This document shows, piece by piece, positions 48,230 through 57,720 of a DNA stretch of 64,000 nucleotides. The notes below the pieces were generated by a model. It had not been told where the DNA came from, searched no databases, and saw nothing but the letters and a program-made list of their open reading frames with translations. Each line of letters starts with the position of its first letter. Within the stretch, counting starts at the first letter, position 1. Both the position numbers and the translations under genes were made by a program. Origin of the DNA: Methylomonas sp. MK1 (GTDB taxonomy: Bacteria; Pseudomonadota; Gammaproteobacteria; Methylococcales; Methylomonadaceae); NCBI RefSeq assembly GCF_000365425.1, contig NZ_AQOV01000002.1, positions 1,240,001 through 1,304,000 of the forward strand, given 5' to 3'.

Positions 48230-50959
48230 ATGATAAATACAGGCAAAATTCTGGTCGTTGACGACACTTCGGCGTCTTTGAAGTTGCTGTCGGACCTTCT
48301 CAAGGCCGAAGGGTATGAGGTGCGCTCGGCGATAAACGGCGAGCTGGCGGTTAATTTTGCCATCGCCAATCCGCCTGACTTGGTGTTGCTGGATATTCTG
48401 ATGCCCGGTATGGGGGGCTTTGAGGTTTGCCGTTTGCTCAAAGCGCATCCCGATACCCGCAATGTGCCGATTATTTTCATCAGTGCGCTGTCCGAGCCGG
48501 ATGAAAAAGTCCAAGGCTTCAAGCTCGGCGCGGTGGATTTTGTCACCAAGCCGTATCAACGTGAGGAGTTGCTGGCGCGCGTGCGCACGCATCTGGAAAT
48601 CGACCGCTTGCGCAATCATTTGGAAGAACTGGTGGAACAGCGCAGCCACCAACTACTGGAAAGCGAGAAAAAGCTCAGGACCAGTCTGAACGACCTGGTG
48701 GCGGCTCATAGCCTAATGCATACCTTGCTGCACACTATTCCCGATCTGGTCTGGTTAAAGGACCCACAGGGCGTGTATATCACCTGCAATCTGCAATTCG
48801 AACGCTTATACGGTGCCAAGGAAGCCGACATTGTCGGCAAGACCGATTACGAGTTTACCTCCAGGGAACTGGCCGACTTTTTCCGGGAGAATGATCGCAA
48901 AGCCCTGGCCGCCGGCCAGGTTTGCGCCAACGAAGAATGGCTGACTTTCGCTGATAACGGTTACTACGGCTTGTTCGAAACCCTGAAGACACCGGTGTTG
49001 AATCAGGACGGCAAACCGATAGGCGTGCTCGGAATTGCCCGCGACGTGACCGAGCGTAAGGCGGCAGAAGCGAAAGTCCAACGCCACATGCAGCTCTATG
49101 CGGCCTTGAGTCAGTGCAATAAAGCCATCGTACACAGCGCCGACGAAACCGAATTGTTCCTGGGAATCTGCCGCGCCGCCGTGGAGTTTGGCGGTATGAA
49201 AATGGCATGGGTTGGCTTATTTGCCGCTGATCGGTGCTCGATACGCCCGGTCGCCAGTTTCGGCAAAGGTGCGGAAGAGTTGGCCACGATAGACATGTCC
49301 ATGGCTACCGACAGCGCTTTCGGCCATAGTCCTACCAGCATTGCGATCCGCGAACAACGCCCTTACTGGTGCCAGGATTTTATTAACGATCCGATTACCG
49401 TGCCATGGCGAAAACAAGGTTTGCGCGCCGGCTGGGCCGCGTCGGCTTCGTTGCCGTTACTTAGAAACGACAGGGTGGTCGGTGCATTCGTACTATACGC
49501 TGACGAGGTTAACGCCTTCGACGATGCTGCGCGCGACCTGTTGGTCGAAATGTCGATGGATATTAACTTTGCCTTGGAAAATTTCAGCCGCGCGTTGGCC
49601 CAAAAACAAGCGGAAGCGGAGATCGAGCGTTTGGCGTTTTACGATCCGCTAACCAATCTACCGAATCGCCGTCTGCTTTACGATCGCCTGCAACAAGCAA
49701 TAGTGACTAATGCCCGGCATGATAAACACGGCGCGGCCTTGTTTATCGACCTGGATAACTTCAAAGCGCTTAACGACACCAAGGGCCATACGATTGGCGA
49801 TTTGCTACTGATCGAAGTCGCCCAACGTCTCCGAGATTGTGTGCGCGAAGGTGATACCGTCGCCAGGCTGGGCGGCGACGAATTTGTGATGATCCTCAAC
49901 GGTCTGAGCCCGGAAGAAACGCTGGCGTCTGCTCATACCAAAAAGCTGGCCGGCAAAATCCTTTCTGCTATTGATCAACCCTATTCTTTGCAGGGATACG
50001 ATCACCATTGTTCGGCCAGCATGGGCATCTGCATGTTCCGGAATCAACCTATTACGGCGGAAGAATTGCTGAAATACACCGATACCGCCCTATACCAAGC
50101 CAAGCGCGGCGGCCGTAACAAGCTGCTGTTTTACGATCCGGTCATGCAGGCCGCTTTGGAAACACGCGCGGTATTGGAAAGCAATTTGCGCGTGGCACTG
50201 AGCGAGCGGCAATTGGTGCTGTATTACCAGATGCAAGTCAACCACGCCGGTCAGATTCTCGGCGCGGAGGTATTGATACGTTGGCAGCACCCGCAACGCG
50301 GTTTGGTTTCGCCTTTGGAATTTATTCCACTGGCTGAGGACACCGGTTTGATCTTGCCGATAGGCAAATGGGTTATGGACTCGGCTTGCGCCCAGCTCAA
50401 AGCTTGGGAAAGCGATCCGTTCAAGTCTAAGCTACAGCTTGCGGTTAACGTCAGTGCCATGCAGTTTCATCAAGAGGATTTCGCTGAGCAAGTGCAGCGA
50501 ACGTTGGCGCGCTACGATTTGAGTCCTAATCGGCTGAAACTTGAGCTCACCGAGAGTTTGGTGCTGGATGACATTGACGATGCGATTGTGAAAATGCAGC
50601 GACTGCGAGAGTTTGGCGTGCGTTTCTCAATGGATGACTTTGGCACCGGTTATTCGTCCCTGTACTATCTGACCAAGTTACCGATTGATCAGTTGAAGAT
50701 CGACCAGTCCTTCGTGCGCAATATTACCTTGTCCCAAAGTGATGCGGTGATTGTGCAAACCATCATCGGCATGGCCGACAACTTGGGTATCGAAAGTATC
50801 GCCGAAGGCGTTGAAACCGAAGAGCAGTTGAGATTCTTGGAACAGCAAGGGTGTCATTTATATCAGGGCTACTTGTTCGGTAGGCCGGTACCGTTGGCTG
50901 ATTTTGAAGCCCAATGCGATTATTCGGTGCAGCTCGGTTTACGGGCTAAAGAAAGTTAG
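48230..50959 (+). CDS. REC-PAS-GAF-GGDEF-EAL response regulator
   Basis: 909 residues. An N-terminal receiver (about 5-120; DDTSASLKLL, VLLDILMPGMGGFE, VTKPYQ), a coiled coil, a PAS domain (about 155-285), a GAF domain (about 290-450), GGDEF with RLGGDEFVMI, and EAL with EVLIRW, DDFGTGYSSLYYL and KIDQSFV. Catalytic residues of both output domains look intact. It begins six bases after the hybrid kinase stop and is the probable terminal effector, turning the phosphate signal into a c-di-GMP change. Confidence 0.94.
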   Translation: MINTGKILVVDDTSASLKLLSDLLKAEGYEVRSAINGELAVNFAIANPPDLVLLDILMPGMGGFEVCRLLKAHPDTRNVPIIFISALSEPDEKVQGFKLGAVDFVTKPYQREELLARVRTHLEIDRLRNHLEELVEQRSHQLLESEKKLRTSLNDLVAAHSLMHTLLHTIPDLVWLKDPQGVYITCNLQFERLYGAKEADIVGKTDYEFTSRELADFFRENDRKALAAGQVCANEEWLTFADNGYYGLFETLKTPVLNQDGKPIGVLGIARDVTERKAAEAKVQRHMQLYAALSQCNKAIVHSADETELFLGICRAAVEFGGMKMAWVGLFAADRCSIRPVASFGKGAEELATIDMSMATDSAFGHSPTSIAIREQRPYWCQDFINDPITVPWRKQGLRAGWAASASLPLLRNDRVVGAFVLYADEVNAFDDAARDLLVEMSMDINFALENFSRALAQKQAEAEIERLAFYDPLTNLPNRRLLYDRLQQAIVTNARHDKHGAALFIDLDNFKALNDTKGHTIGDLLLIEVAQRLRDCVREGDTVARLGGDEFVMILNGLSPEETLASAHTKKLAGKILSAIDQPYSLQGYDHHCSASMGICMFRNQPITAEELLKYTDTALYQAKRGGRNKLLFYDPVMQAALETRAVLESNLRVALSERQLVLYYQMQVNHAGQILGAEVLIRWQHPQRGLVSPLEFIPLAEDTGLILPIGKWVMDSACAQLKAWESDPFKSKLQLAVNVSAMQFHQEDFAEQVQRTLARYDLSPNRLKLELTESLVLDDIDDAIVKMQRLREFGVRFSMDDFGTGYSSLYYLTKLPIDQLKIDQSFVRNITLSQSDAVIVQTIIGMADNLGIESIAEGVETEEQLRFLEQQGCHLYQGYLFGRPVPLADFEAQCDYSVQLGLRAKES

Positions 50960-51257
50960 AGGTGGATGATTTGCCCATCTTCTGCCTGCACAAAGGCTGA
51001 GGCTTGGCGGTATAGTCTATGTGTCTATGCTGCTTACTTTGTTTTCAAACGCCGATTCCCAAGACATCAAAAGCTTAGGCTGGCAAACTTGGAGTGGCTC
51101 AGGGGTTGTTGCCGCTTCGAAGAGATAGCCTTGAAACGCAATTTTGAACCTGTTGTCGCTGGCATGCGATTAGATTAAGTTACCCAGGTAAAACGGCAAC
51201 AACCAGTGGTTGAGCTGTAAATAATCATTATAAAAATAATAAGCGAAGGGGTTGTTG

Positions 51258-54200
51258 GTGGGCAGCGAGGGAAAACAAAAAAAGTGCGAAGTCGTCGGTA
51301 TTGGCGCTTCGGCGGGTGGGCTACAGGCCTTAATCCCGGCTATTTCCGCATTAAAGCCGCGAGGGAAATTTGCCTATGTTTTGGCTCACCATCTATCGCC
51401 CGATAAGCCCTGTTCACTGATAGAACTGTTGCAGAATAAATGTGCGCTCAAGGTCTCCTGGGCTCAGGATGGTACTGAACTAGTGCCCGATCACCTGTAT
51501 GCCTGTCCACCGGGACACAATATCGAGGTGGTGGATGACAAATTGCTAGTGTTTCATGCCGAAGAAGCGCAACCCATCGCACCGTCGATAGATCGATTAT
51601 TTCGTTCCATCGCTGACAGCCGCCAGGAAAAAGCCATTGTCGTCGTTCTATCCGGCTCGGGACACGATGGTACCTTGGGCGCTGAAGCAGTGGCCGCGGC
51701 CGAAGGCTTGGTCATCTTGCAAAACCCGGCAGACGCCGTGCATAGCGCAATGCCCGAGTCGGTCATCAAATTAGGTTTTGCGGATTTGGTGGGTAGCTCG
51801 CAACAGATTGCCGAGTGGTTGAATCACACCGACGACATCGATGGCGTAATGAACGATGAAGTGATGGGTTCCGCGAATGCATTTTCCGAATTAATCCGTT
51901 TGGTCCACCACACGACTGGGCTGGATGTAAACAGTTACAAGGAAGGTACTTTGCGTCGCCAGGCATTTCGCCGGTTTCGCAGCCTGGAAATCGACTCCTT
52001 GGAACATTATGTCGATTATGTCAGAGAACATCCGGAAGAACTTAGCCTATTGCAACAGCGCTTTATGGTATCGGTATCATCGTTCTTTCGGGATGAAACC
52101 GCCTTTGCGGCAATGGAAGCTGCATTGCGGATTTTGATCGTTGGTAAAGCCGCCGGCGATTCGATCAGGGTTTGGGTGCCGGGCTGCGCAACAGGTGAAG
52201 AACCTTATTCCATCGCGATGGTTTTGGCCGAGATATTGGGCGACAGGTTAAGCCTTTTCGAGGTCCGGGTGTTTGCTACCGACATTCGCGATGAAGCCAT
52301 CGAGTTTGCTCGGGCCGGGATATACACATCCAGAGAAATGACCAATTTGGGCGCGGAGCGGCAGCAACGCTGGTTTAAAAATGAGGGGAGCGGTTGGCGG
52401 ATTCAGCCGGTCATCCGTGAATTATGCATATTTTCCACGCACAACATTATCCATCACCCACCCTTCATTAATATGGATTTGGTGAGTTGCCGGAATTTGC
52501 TGATTTATTTCAAACCGGCGCAGCAATCGGATTTGATCAACGCTTTTCATTACGCCCTGAAACCTGACGGCTTGTTGTTTTTGGGAAAATCAGAATCAGT
52601 AGGGCTAAATTCGCCTTTGTTCGAGGTATTGGATGGCAGTAACAAACTCTATCGTCGGCGGGCTGTGGAAACGCGGCATGTACTTCGCTATTCGCCGTTT
52701 AATACTGCCATCGAAACCAACGGAGCCAAGTTGACTATGGGCAACGCGCACTATCGGCAAGCGTTAACCGAGCTAGCTATTAATGCTTTGATGCGGGATT
52801 TCGCGCCGGCCGGCGTGCTGATCAATGATAATTTTGAACCCTTACGCTTTTTCGGCAATGGGCGCCGCTTTTTCGGTTTGCCTGAAGAAAGTACCGATTT
52901 TTCAGTGTTTTCGCTGTGTTTGCCCGAGTTGCGAAATGAGCTGAAAGCGCTCTGTTTCAGGTTGATGCAAGAAAACCTGAACGTTGCCGAGGGTGTAACG
53001 CTCGACATAAGTATTGATGGCGCAGCATGCCGGGTCAGGCCGAAAGTGACGCGGGTTGAGCAGACGCCGGGCAGCCATGCGTTTGGCATCTTGATTACGT
53101 TTATCGAGGTAGCACCGGTTTTGCTAGCCGAAAATACGTTGGTAACAGCCGAACAACCCTACGCCGAAATAGAACAAATTCGCCGAGAATTGGCGGATAG
53201 TCGCGAACTGTTGCACAGCGTGATTAACCAACTCGAATCCGCCAATACCGAATTGCAAATACTGCGGGAGGAAGTGCAATGCTCCAGCGAAGAATTACAG
53301 GCCTCCAATGAGGAACTGCAAGCCTCTAATGAAGAATTAACCACACTAAACGATGAGTTGCGGGTCAAGTCTGTGGAGTCTGCCCAGCTCAATGCCACGC
53401 TGACCAGTATTCAAAACTCCCTGCGGAGTAGTCTGGTCCTGGTCGACAAAGAAGGGCATGTCACGCGCTACAACGCCTTCGCTACCCGCGTGTTCGGCTT
53501 GGTCCCGGACGATATTGGGCAATTTTTGTACGGGATTCCCTGTCATATCCCCATACCCAGGTTACGAGATTACGTAAGCAACGTCGTAGCTAGTGGCGAG
53601 TCGGTGGTGGAACAGATTCACCACGGTGATTTTCATTTTTTGATGCAAATTGATCCGTTCGAAAACGAATTGGGCGATATTGCCGGCGCGGTGTTGAGCT
53701 TTTCCGACATTTCCGAATTGTATTCCGCCGAAGAAGCCCAAAGAAATATCGAAGCCCGCTTCCGGCTGTTTATGGATAACAGTTCCGCTGCGGCTTGGAT
53801 TAAAGACAAAGACGGTCGTTACGTGTATTTGAATAGAGTATTCGAGCAGCGCTTTCATACTAAGCTCCAAGACTGGCAGGGCAAAACCGACTTTGATATG
53901 TGGCCGAAAAGCGTTGCCGAAGAATTGCGCGCCAATGACCTGGTAGTCGTGCAGACGGGTCAGGCTTTAGAAATAGATGAAACGATCATCGAAAAAGATG
54001 GGTGCGAACAAATTTGGCACAGTAGCAAGTTTAGCTTCTGCGACGTGGAGGGCCGTTGTTATGTCGCCGGGGTGGCGACAGAAGTGACGTCTCAGCGGCA
54101 AGCAGAGCGAGCGCTACGCGACAGCGAGCAACGCGTACGTTTGGCCATGGACGCAGCCAGGGGCGGTTCGTGGGAATGGGAATTGGCGACCAATCGGAAT

Positions 54201-56093
54201 TATTGGTCTGACGAGCTATGGGGTTTGTATAACATTCCTTATGGCTCGGTCGAACCCTGTTATGCGTCTTGGCGGAAAACGGTGCATCCGGACGACATTG
54301 CGCGGGTAGAGGCCATCAACGCAGCTGCCGTCGCTCGTTCGGGGCCATTTGAAACTGAATGGCGGGTCGTGCTCCCTGAAGGGCAGGAGCCGCGCTGGCT
54401 AATGTGCCGAGGTCGCCCTCTATCGAATGACGATGGCAGTGTGATCAAATATATCGGTGTGGTCATCGATATATCCGCGCGGAAAAAATCCGAAGAGCAA
54501 TTGAGCAAAAACGCCCTGTTAGAGGAAGAGTTGAACCATTTACAGGGGCTTTTGGAGTCGGCTTTTGCGGGCTATTGGGATTGGAATATTCCGAAAGGTA
54601 CTGAATATTTTAGTGATACCTTTAAAGCTATGTTGGGTTATGGGGATGACGAATTCCCTAATGTCCCGGAAACCTGGCAAAAATTAATTTTTAGCGGGGA
54701 CTTGCCCGCTGTTATCGAAAAGTTCGAGCGGCATGTGGCCAGTCATGGTGCAGAACCTTATTACAACGAAGTAAGGTATCGACACAAAAACGGCTCCACG
54801 GTGTGGGTGATTTGCGCAGGTCGGGTTGTACAGTGGGCGGAAACCGGTGAGCCGCTTCGAATGGTGGGGTGTCATATCGATATTACGCAGATGCACCAGC
54901 GCTTGGACGAACTGGTTGAAGCGAATCTGCGTGCCGATACCGCCAACCAGGCAAAAACGGCATTTTTGGCCAACATGAGTCACGAAATTCGCACCCCGCT
55001 CAATGCCATTGTCGGTCTCACCCATATTTTGTCTCGCAAAGTGACGGACCCTGAGCAAACCAATTTCTTGAAGCAGATTGGCGACTCGGCCCAACATTTG
55101 CTTGGCGTGATCAGCGATATTCTCGATTTGTCCAAGATCGAGGCAGAAAAGTTGGTGTTGGAATCCGTGGAGTTTGATTTAGGTGAAGCGGCGGCCAAGG
55201 TCCGGACGATTATGCACGAATTGGCTGAAAACAAAGGCCTGAGCTTAAGCGTGGATTGCGCAACTTTAAACTATCTATTGTGTGGAGATCCGATCCGCTT
55301 TAGTCAGGCGTTAATAAACTACATCAGCAACGCGATCAAGTTTACTGACAAAGGTTTTGTGCAGGTTCGGATTTTCCCGGTCAGCGAACAGGGCGATAAA
55401 GTGCTGTTGAGGGTGGAAGTGCGTGACAGCGGTCGCGGCATCCCGTCGGATATGATTCCAAAGTTGTTCTCCGCGTTCGAGCAAATCGATACTTCCATCA
55501 CCCGCAAGCACGGCGGTACCGGCTTGGGCTTGGCAATTACCAAACGGCTCGCTGAGCTAATGGGCGGTCAGGCCGACGCCACGAGCGCGGTAGGACACGG
55601 CAGTACATTTTGGTTTACCGCTTGGTTAACCAAGGGCAGCCATATTAGCGGCAGCAGGCAATTGTTGGATGGCAGCGACGATACAGCGGAGCAGATTTTG
55701 CTTAGCCAATATGCCGGTACCCGTTTGTTGCTGGTAGAAGACGAACCGATCAATCAAGCGGTTGGCGTCATTCTGCTGGAAGCGGCCGGTTTTGAGGTCA
55801 CGGTAGCGGATAATGGTGCCGACGCACTGGCGCTGGCCAAACAACAGCGGTTTGCTTTAGTGATTATGGACATGCAGATGCCGGTGATGGATGGGCTTGA
55901 GGCTACCCGGCAGATCCGCTTGCTGGACGGCTGGCAAAATGTACCGATTATTGCGATGACCGCAAATGCTTTTGCTGAAGACCGTGAATTGTGTTTGCAA
56001 GCGGGTATGAATGATTTTCTCTCCAAACCGTTTGATCCCGCCAGCCTTTGTGCTCGACTGTTGTATTGGTTGGAGCACAGTGCGCGGGCTTGA
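51258..56093 (+). CDS. CheB-CheR-PAS-histidine kinase-REC fusion
   Basis: 1611 residues from the GTG at 51258 (GAAGGGG before it; TTG codons at 51252 and 51255 are alternatives). It has a CheB methylesterase ([29 protein letters not shown]) with its catalytic Ser, His and Asp, then a CheR methyltransferase ([28 protein letters not shown]). A PAS domain, a coiled coil with ELQASNEE repeats, three or four more PAS/PAC units, HisKA with [12 protein letters not shown], HATPase and a C-terminal receiver ([11 protein letters not shown]) follow. No transmembrane segments. Such CheB/CheR-kinase fusions are known, usually without receptor genes, and their targets are unclear. Single gene. Confidence 0.92.
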   Translation: MGSEGKQKKCEVVGIGASAGGLQALIPAISALKPRGKFAYVLAHHLSPDKPCSLIELLQNKCALKVSWAQDGTELVPDHLYACPPGHNIEVVDDKLLVFHAEEAQPIAPSIDRLFRSIADSRQEKAIVVVLSGSGHDGTLGAEAVAAAEGLVILQNPADAVHSAMPESVIKLGFADLVGSSQQIAEWLNHTDDIDGVMNDEVMGSANAFSELIRLVHHTTGLDVNSYKEGTLRRQAFRRFRSLEIDSLEHYVDYVREHPEELSLLQQRFMVSVSSFFRDETAFAAMEAALRILIVGKAAGDSIRVWVPGCATGEEPYSIAMVLAEILGDRLSLFEVRVFATDIRDEAIEFARAGIYTSREMTNLGAERQQRWFKNEGSGWRIQPVIRELCIFSTHNIIHHPPFINMDLVSCRNLLIYFKPAQQSDLINAFHYALKPDGLLFLGKSESVGLNSPLFEVLDGSNKLYRRRAVETRHVLRYSPFNTAIETNGAKLTMGNAHYRQALTELAINALMRDFAPAGVLINDNFEPLRFFGNGRRFFGLPEESTDFSVFSLCLPELRNELKALCFRLMQENLNVAEGVTLDISIDGAACRVRPKVTRVEQTPGSHAFGILITFIEVAPVLLAENTLVTAEQPYAEIEQIRRELADSRELLHSVINQLESANTELQILREEVQCSSEELQASNEELQASNEELTTLNDELRVKSVESAQLNATLTSIQNSLRSSLVLVDKEGHVTRYNAFATRVFGLVPDDIGQFLYGIPCHIPIPRLRDYVSNVVASGESVVEQIHHGDFHFLMQIDPFENELGDIAGAVLSFSDISELYSAEEAQRNIEARFRLFMDNSSAAAWIKDKDGRYVYLNRVFEQRFHTKLQDWQGKTDFDMWPKSVAEELRANDLVVVQTGQALEIDETIIEKDGCEQIWHSSKFSFCDVEGRCYVAGVATEVTSQRQAERALRDSEQRVRLAMDAARGGSWEWELATNRNYWSDELWGLYNIPYGSVEPCYASWRKTVHPDDIARVEAINAAAVARSGPFETEWRVVLPEGQEPRWLMCRGRPLSNDDGSVIKYIGVVIDISARKKSEEQLSKNALLEEELNHLQGLLESAFAGYWDWNIPKGTEYFSDTFKAMLGYGDDEFPNVPETWQKLIFSGDLPAVIEKFERHVASHGAEPYYNEVRYRHKNGSTVWVICAGRVVQWAETGEPLRMVGCHIDITQMHQRLDELVEANLRADTANQAKTAFLANMSHEIRTPLNAIVGLTHILSRKVTDPEQTNFLKQIGDSAQHLLGVISDILDLSKIEAEKLVLESVEFDLGEAAAKVRTIMHELAENKGLSLSVDCATLNYLLCGDPIRFSQALINYISNAIKFTDKGFVQVRIFPVSEQGDKVLLRVEVRDSGRGIPSDMIPKLFSAFEQIDTSITRKHGGTGLGLAITKRLAELMGGQADATSAVGHGSTFWFTAWLTKGSHISGSRQLLDGSDDTAEQILLSQYAGTRLLLVEDEPINQAVGVILLEAAGFEVTVADNGADALALAKQQRFALVIMDMQMPVMDGLEATRQIRLLDGWQNVPIIAMTANAFAEDRELCLQAGMNDFLSKPFDPASLCARLLYWLEHSARA

Positions 56094-56164
56094 ATTGGAA
56101 GCTTTGCTGCTCGTTCTCAATGCGCATCATGGCGTTGTTGGTTTTTACTGTAAATTCCCTGGAG

Positions 56165-56194
56165 TCGTCATTCCCGCGAAGGCGGGAGCGACGA
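56165..56194. repeat. REP-like palindromic repeat, copy 1
   Basis: TCGTCATTCCCGCGAA followed by GGCGGGAGCGACGA, an imperfect palindrome of the widespread type starting GTCATTCCCGC. Further copies are at 57601, 59966 and 60219. Confidence 0.7.
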
Positions 56195-56242
56195 TATTTA
56201 AGGACCGGTTTAATAATCTCAACTACCTGGAATGACGTTGCC

Positions 56243-57088
56243 GTGATTCGAATTTCCATACTTGTAGCCGCTATTGCCATCCTTAGTGCTTGTGCAGCGC
56301 CGGATGAAAATCCGAAGACGCCATTGACACTGGAAGCGGCTGTGGCCGGTGAGTGGCGAGATCCCGCTAATGTCGCTCGCGACAAGTGGCGGCATCCTTT
56401 GCAAACGCTGGCGTTTTTCGGCGTGACTCCTGGGCAGACTGTGATCGAAATTACGCCGGGTTATGGCTGGTATGCCGAGATTCTGGCGCCTCTGCTCAGA
56501 GTAAATGGCCATTACGTTGCCGCCGTGATAAACCCTGATAGTGCCGTCAAGCAAAGCGCCAGGAATTACTACGCGAAGCAACTTAACGCCCTTGAGCGTC
56601 AATTTCTAGCCTTGCCAAACTTATACGGTAGTCCGGAGATCCGGCTTTTTGATGAAGCTAAGCCAACCTTCGGCGCACCCGCGTCAGCGGATGTGGTATT
56701 GACGTTCCGCAATGTCCACAACTGGCGGGAAGCGGAAAGCGTGGCATTGATGTTCAAGGGGTTTTTCGACGTACTCAAGCCCGGCGGCACGCTGGGTCTG
56801 GTGGAGCACCGGGCAAATGGCGATGTGGCGGACGACGATTTTTCAGGCTATATCGGCCAAAATCAATTGATTGCTTGGGCCGGTGCGGCCGGCTTTGTGT
56901 TACAGGCTGCCAGCGAGATCAATGCCAACCCGTTGGACAGCAAAGATCACGAGGGCGGGGTGTGGAGTTTGCCGCCGGCATTCAGCAACGGCAGCAAGGA
57001 TAGAGACAAATATGCCGCGATTGGCGAAAGTGATCGAATGACCTTGCGGTTTATAAAGCCTGGAGCGGCGCTCAGTGCTGTTAAATAG
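56243..57088 (+). CDS. Predicted lipoprotein-type SAM methyltransferase
   Basis: 281 residues from the GTG at 56243; the frame is open upstream through the REP-like repeat, which should not be coding. It starts with a lipoprotein-like signal (ISILVAAIAILSACAA, Cys at about 17). The body has a class I methyltransferase fold: ITPGYGWYAEILAP (motif I, altered), YVAAVINPDS, DVVLTFRNVHNWRE and LKPGGTLGLVEHR. Exported homologues of this type are known as predicted methyltransferases without assigned substrate. If it is outside the cytoplasm, SAM supply is a puzzle. Confidence 0.75.
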   Translation: MIRISILVAAIAILSACAAPDENPKTPLTLEAAVAGEWRDPANVARDKWRHPLQTLAFFGVTPGQTVIEITPGYGWYAEILAPLLRVNGHYVAAVINPDSAVKQSARNYYAKQLNALERQFLALPNLYGSPEIRLFDEAKPTFGAPASADVVLTFRNVHNWREAESVALMFKGFFDVLKPGGTLGLVEHRANGDVADDDFSGYIGQNQLIAWAGAAGFVLQAASEINANPLDSKDHEGGVWSLPPAFSNGSKDRDKYAAIGESDRMTLRFIKPGAALSAVK

Positions 57089-57197
57089 GCGTTGGAGTTA
57101 ACCCGCAAAAAGATATTTGCTGACAGATAACGTTGACTATTTCGAATAGAAGGGATTTACTCCGTAACAAATTTTCTTTGTCAAAGGTGCTGAATCG

Positions 57198-57584
57198 ATG
57201 AACGAAACACTGATTGCCGTAGCTGTTGAAAACGGTGGGAATATTGCGCCGCATGCCGGCAGGGCATCGCGCTGGCTGGTCTATGTTGCTGGACAAGCAG
57301 CGGAGGCGAGTCTGGCCTGGACGCTTGATCTAACCGAGATTGGCAGCCTGCACGAATGGCATGTGCGCGGCGACGGCAATCGGCACCCACTGCATTATGT
57401 GGATATAGCGATTGCCGGATCGGCGGGAGACGGGGTAAAGCGTAACCTGCTGGAGAGAAATACCGAACTGCATACCACCAGCGAGACATCGCCATTGAAA
57501 GCGGTGGCCGCCTATCTGGCTGGCGAACTGGTCGATGGCCTGCCGCACGAGGAAGCACATTGCCTAAAAACTAGCGATCAGTGA
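57198..57584 (+). CDS. NifX/NafY-type (dinitrogenase cofactor-like) protein
   Basis: 128 residues covering one domain of the NifB/NifX FeMo-cofactor-binding family: IAVAVENGGNIAPHAGRASR at the start (EDGxxIxxHFGRA-like, with Ala in place of Phe), a His-rich middle (HEWHVRGDGNRH), DIAIAGSAGDGV and AVAAYLAGEL. Stand-alone members occur outside nif clusters and may bind metal clusters. No nif gene is in the window. AAGGTGC precedes the ATG. Confidence 0.75.
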   Translation: MNETLIAVAVENGGNIAPHAGRASRWLVYVAGQAAEASLAWTLDLTEIGSLHEWHVRGDGNRHPLHYVDIAIAGSAGDGVKRNLLERNTELHTTSETSPLKAVAAYLAGELVDGLPHEEAHCLKTSDQ

Positions 57585-57600
57585 TTCGAACTTAAATAGC

Positions 57601-57622
57601 GTCGCTCCACACAGGCGGGAGC
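57601..57622. repeat. REP-like repeat, degenerate copy 2
   Basis: GTCGCTCCACACAGGCGGGAGC, followed by CCGGATGCCTGACT, related to the GTCATTCCCGC-GCGGGA repeats but with mismatches. Confidence 0.5.
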
Positions 57623-57720
57623 CCGGATGCCTGACTAGGTTTGCTACGCGGCCCTTGGGCTCCAAGGAATTTAAGTGGCTGTGTCAATAACCGGCTCGGC
57701 GCAGTCGTTTTACTACAAAC

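Noticed and set aside
50966..51178. Small plus-strand frame of 70 codons after the REC-GGDEF-EAL gene
   Set aside because: No ribosome site, unusual composition and no resemblance to a family; treated as non-coding.
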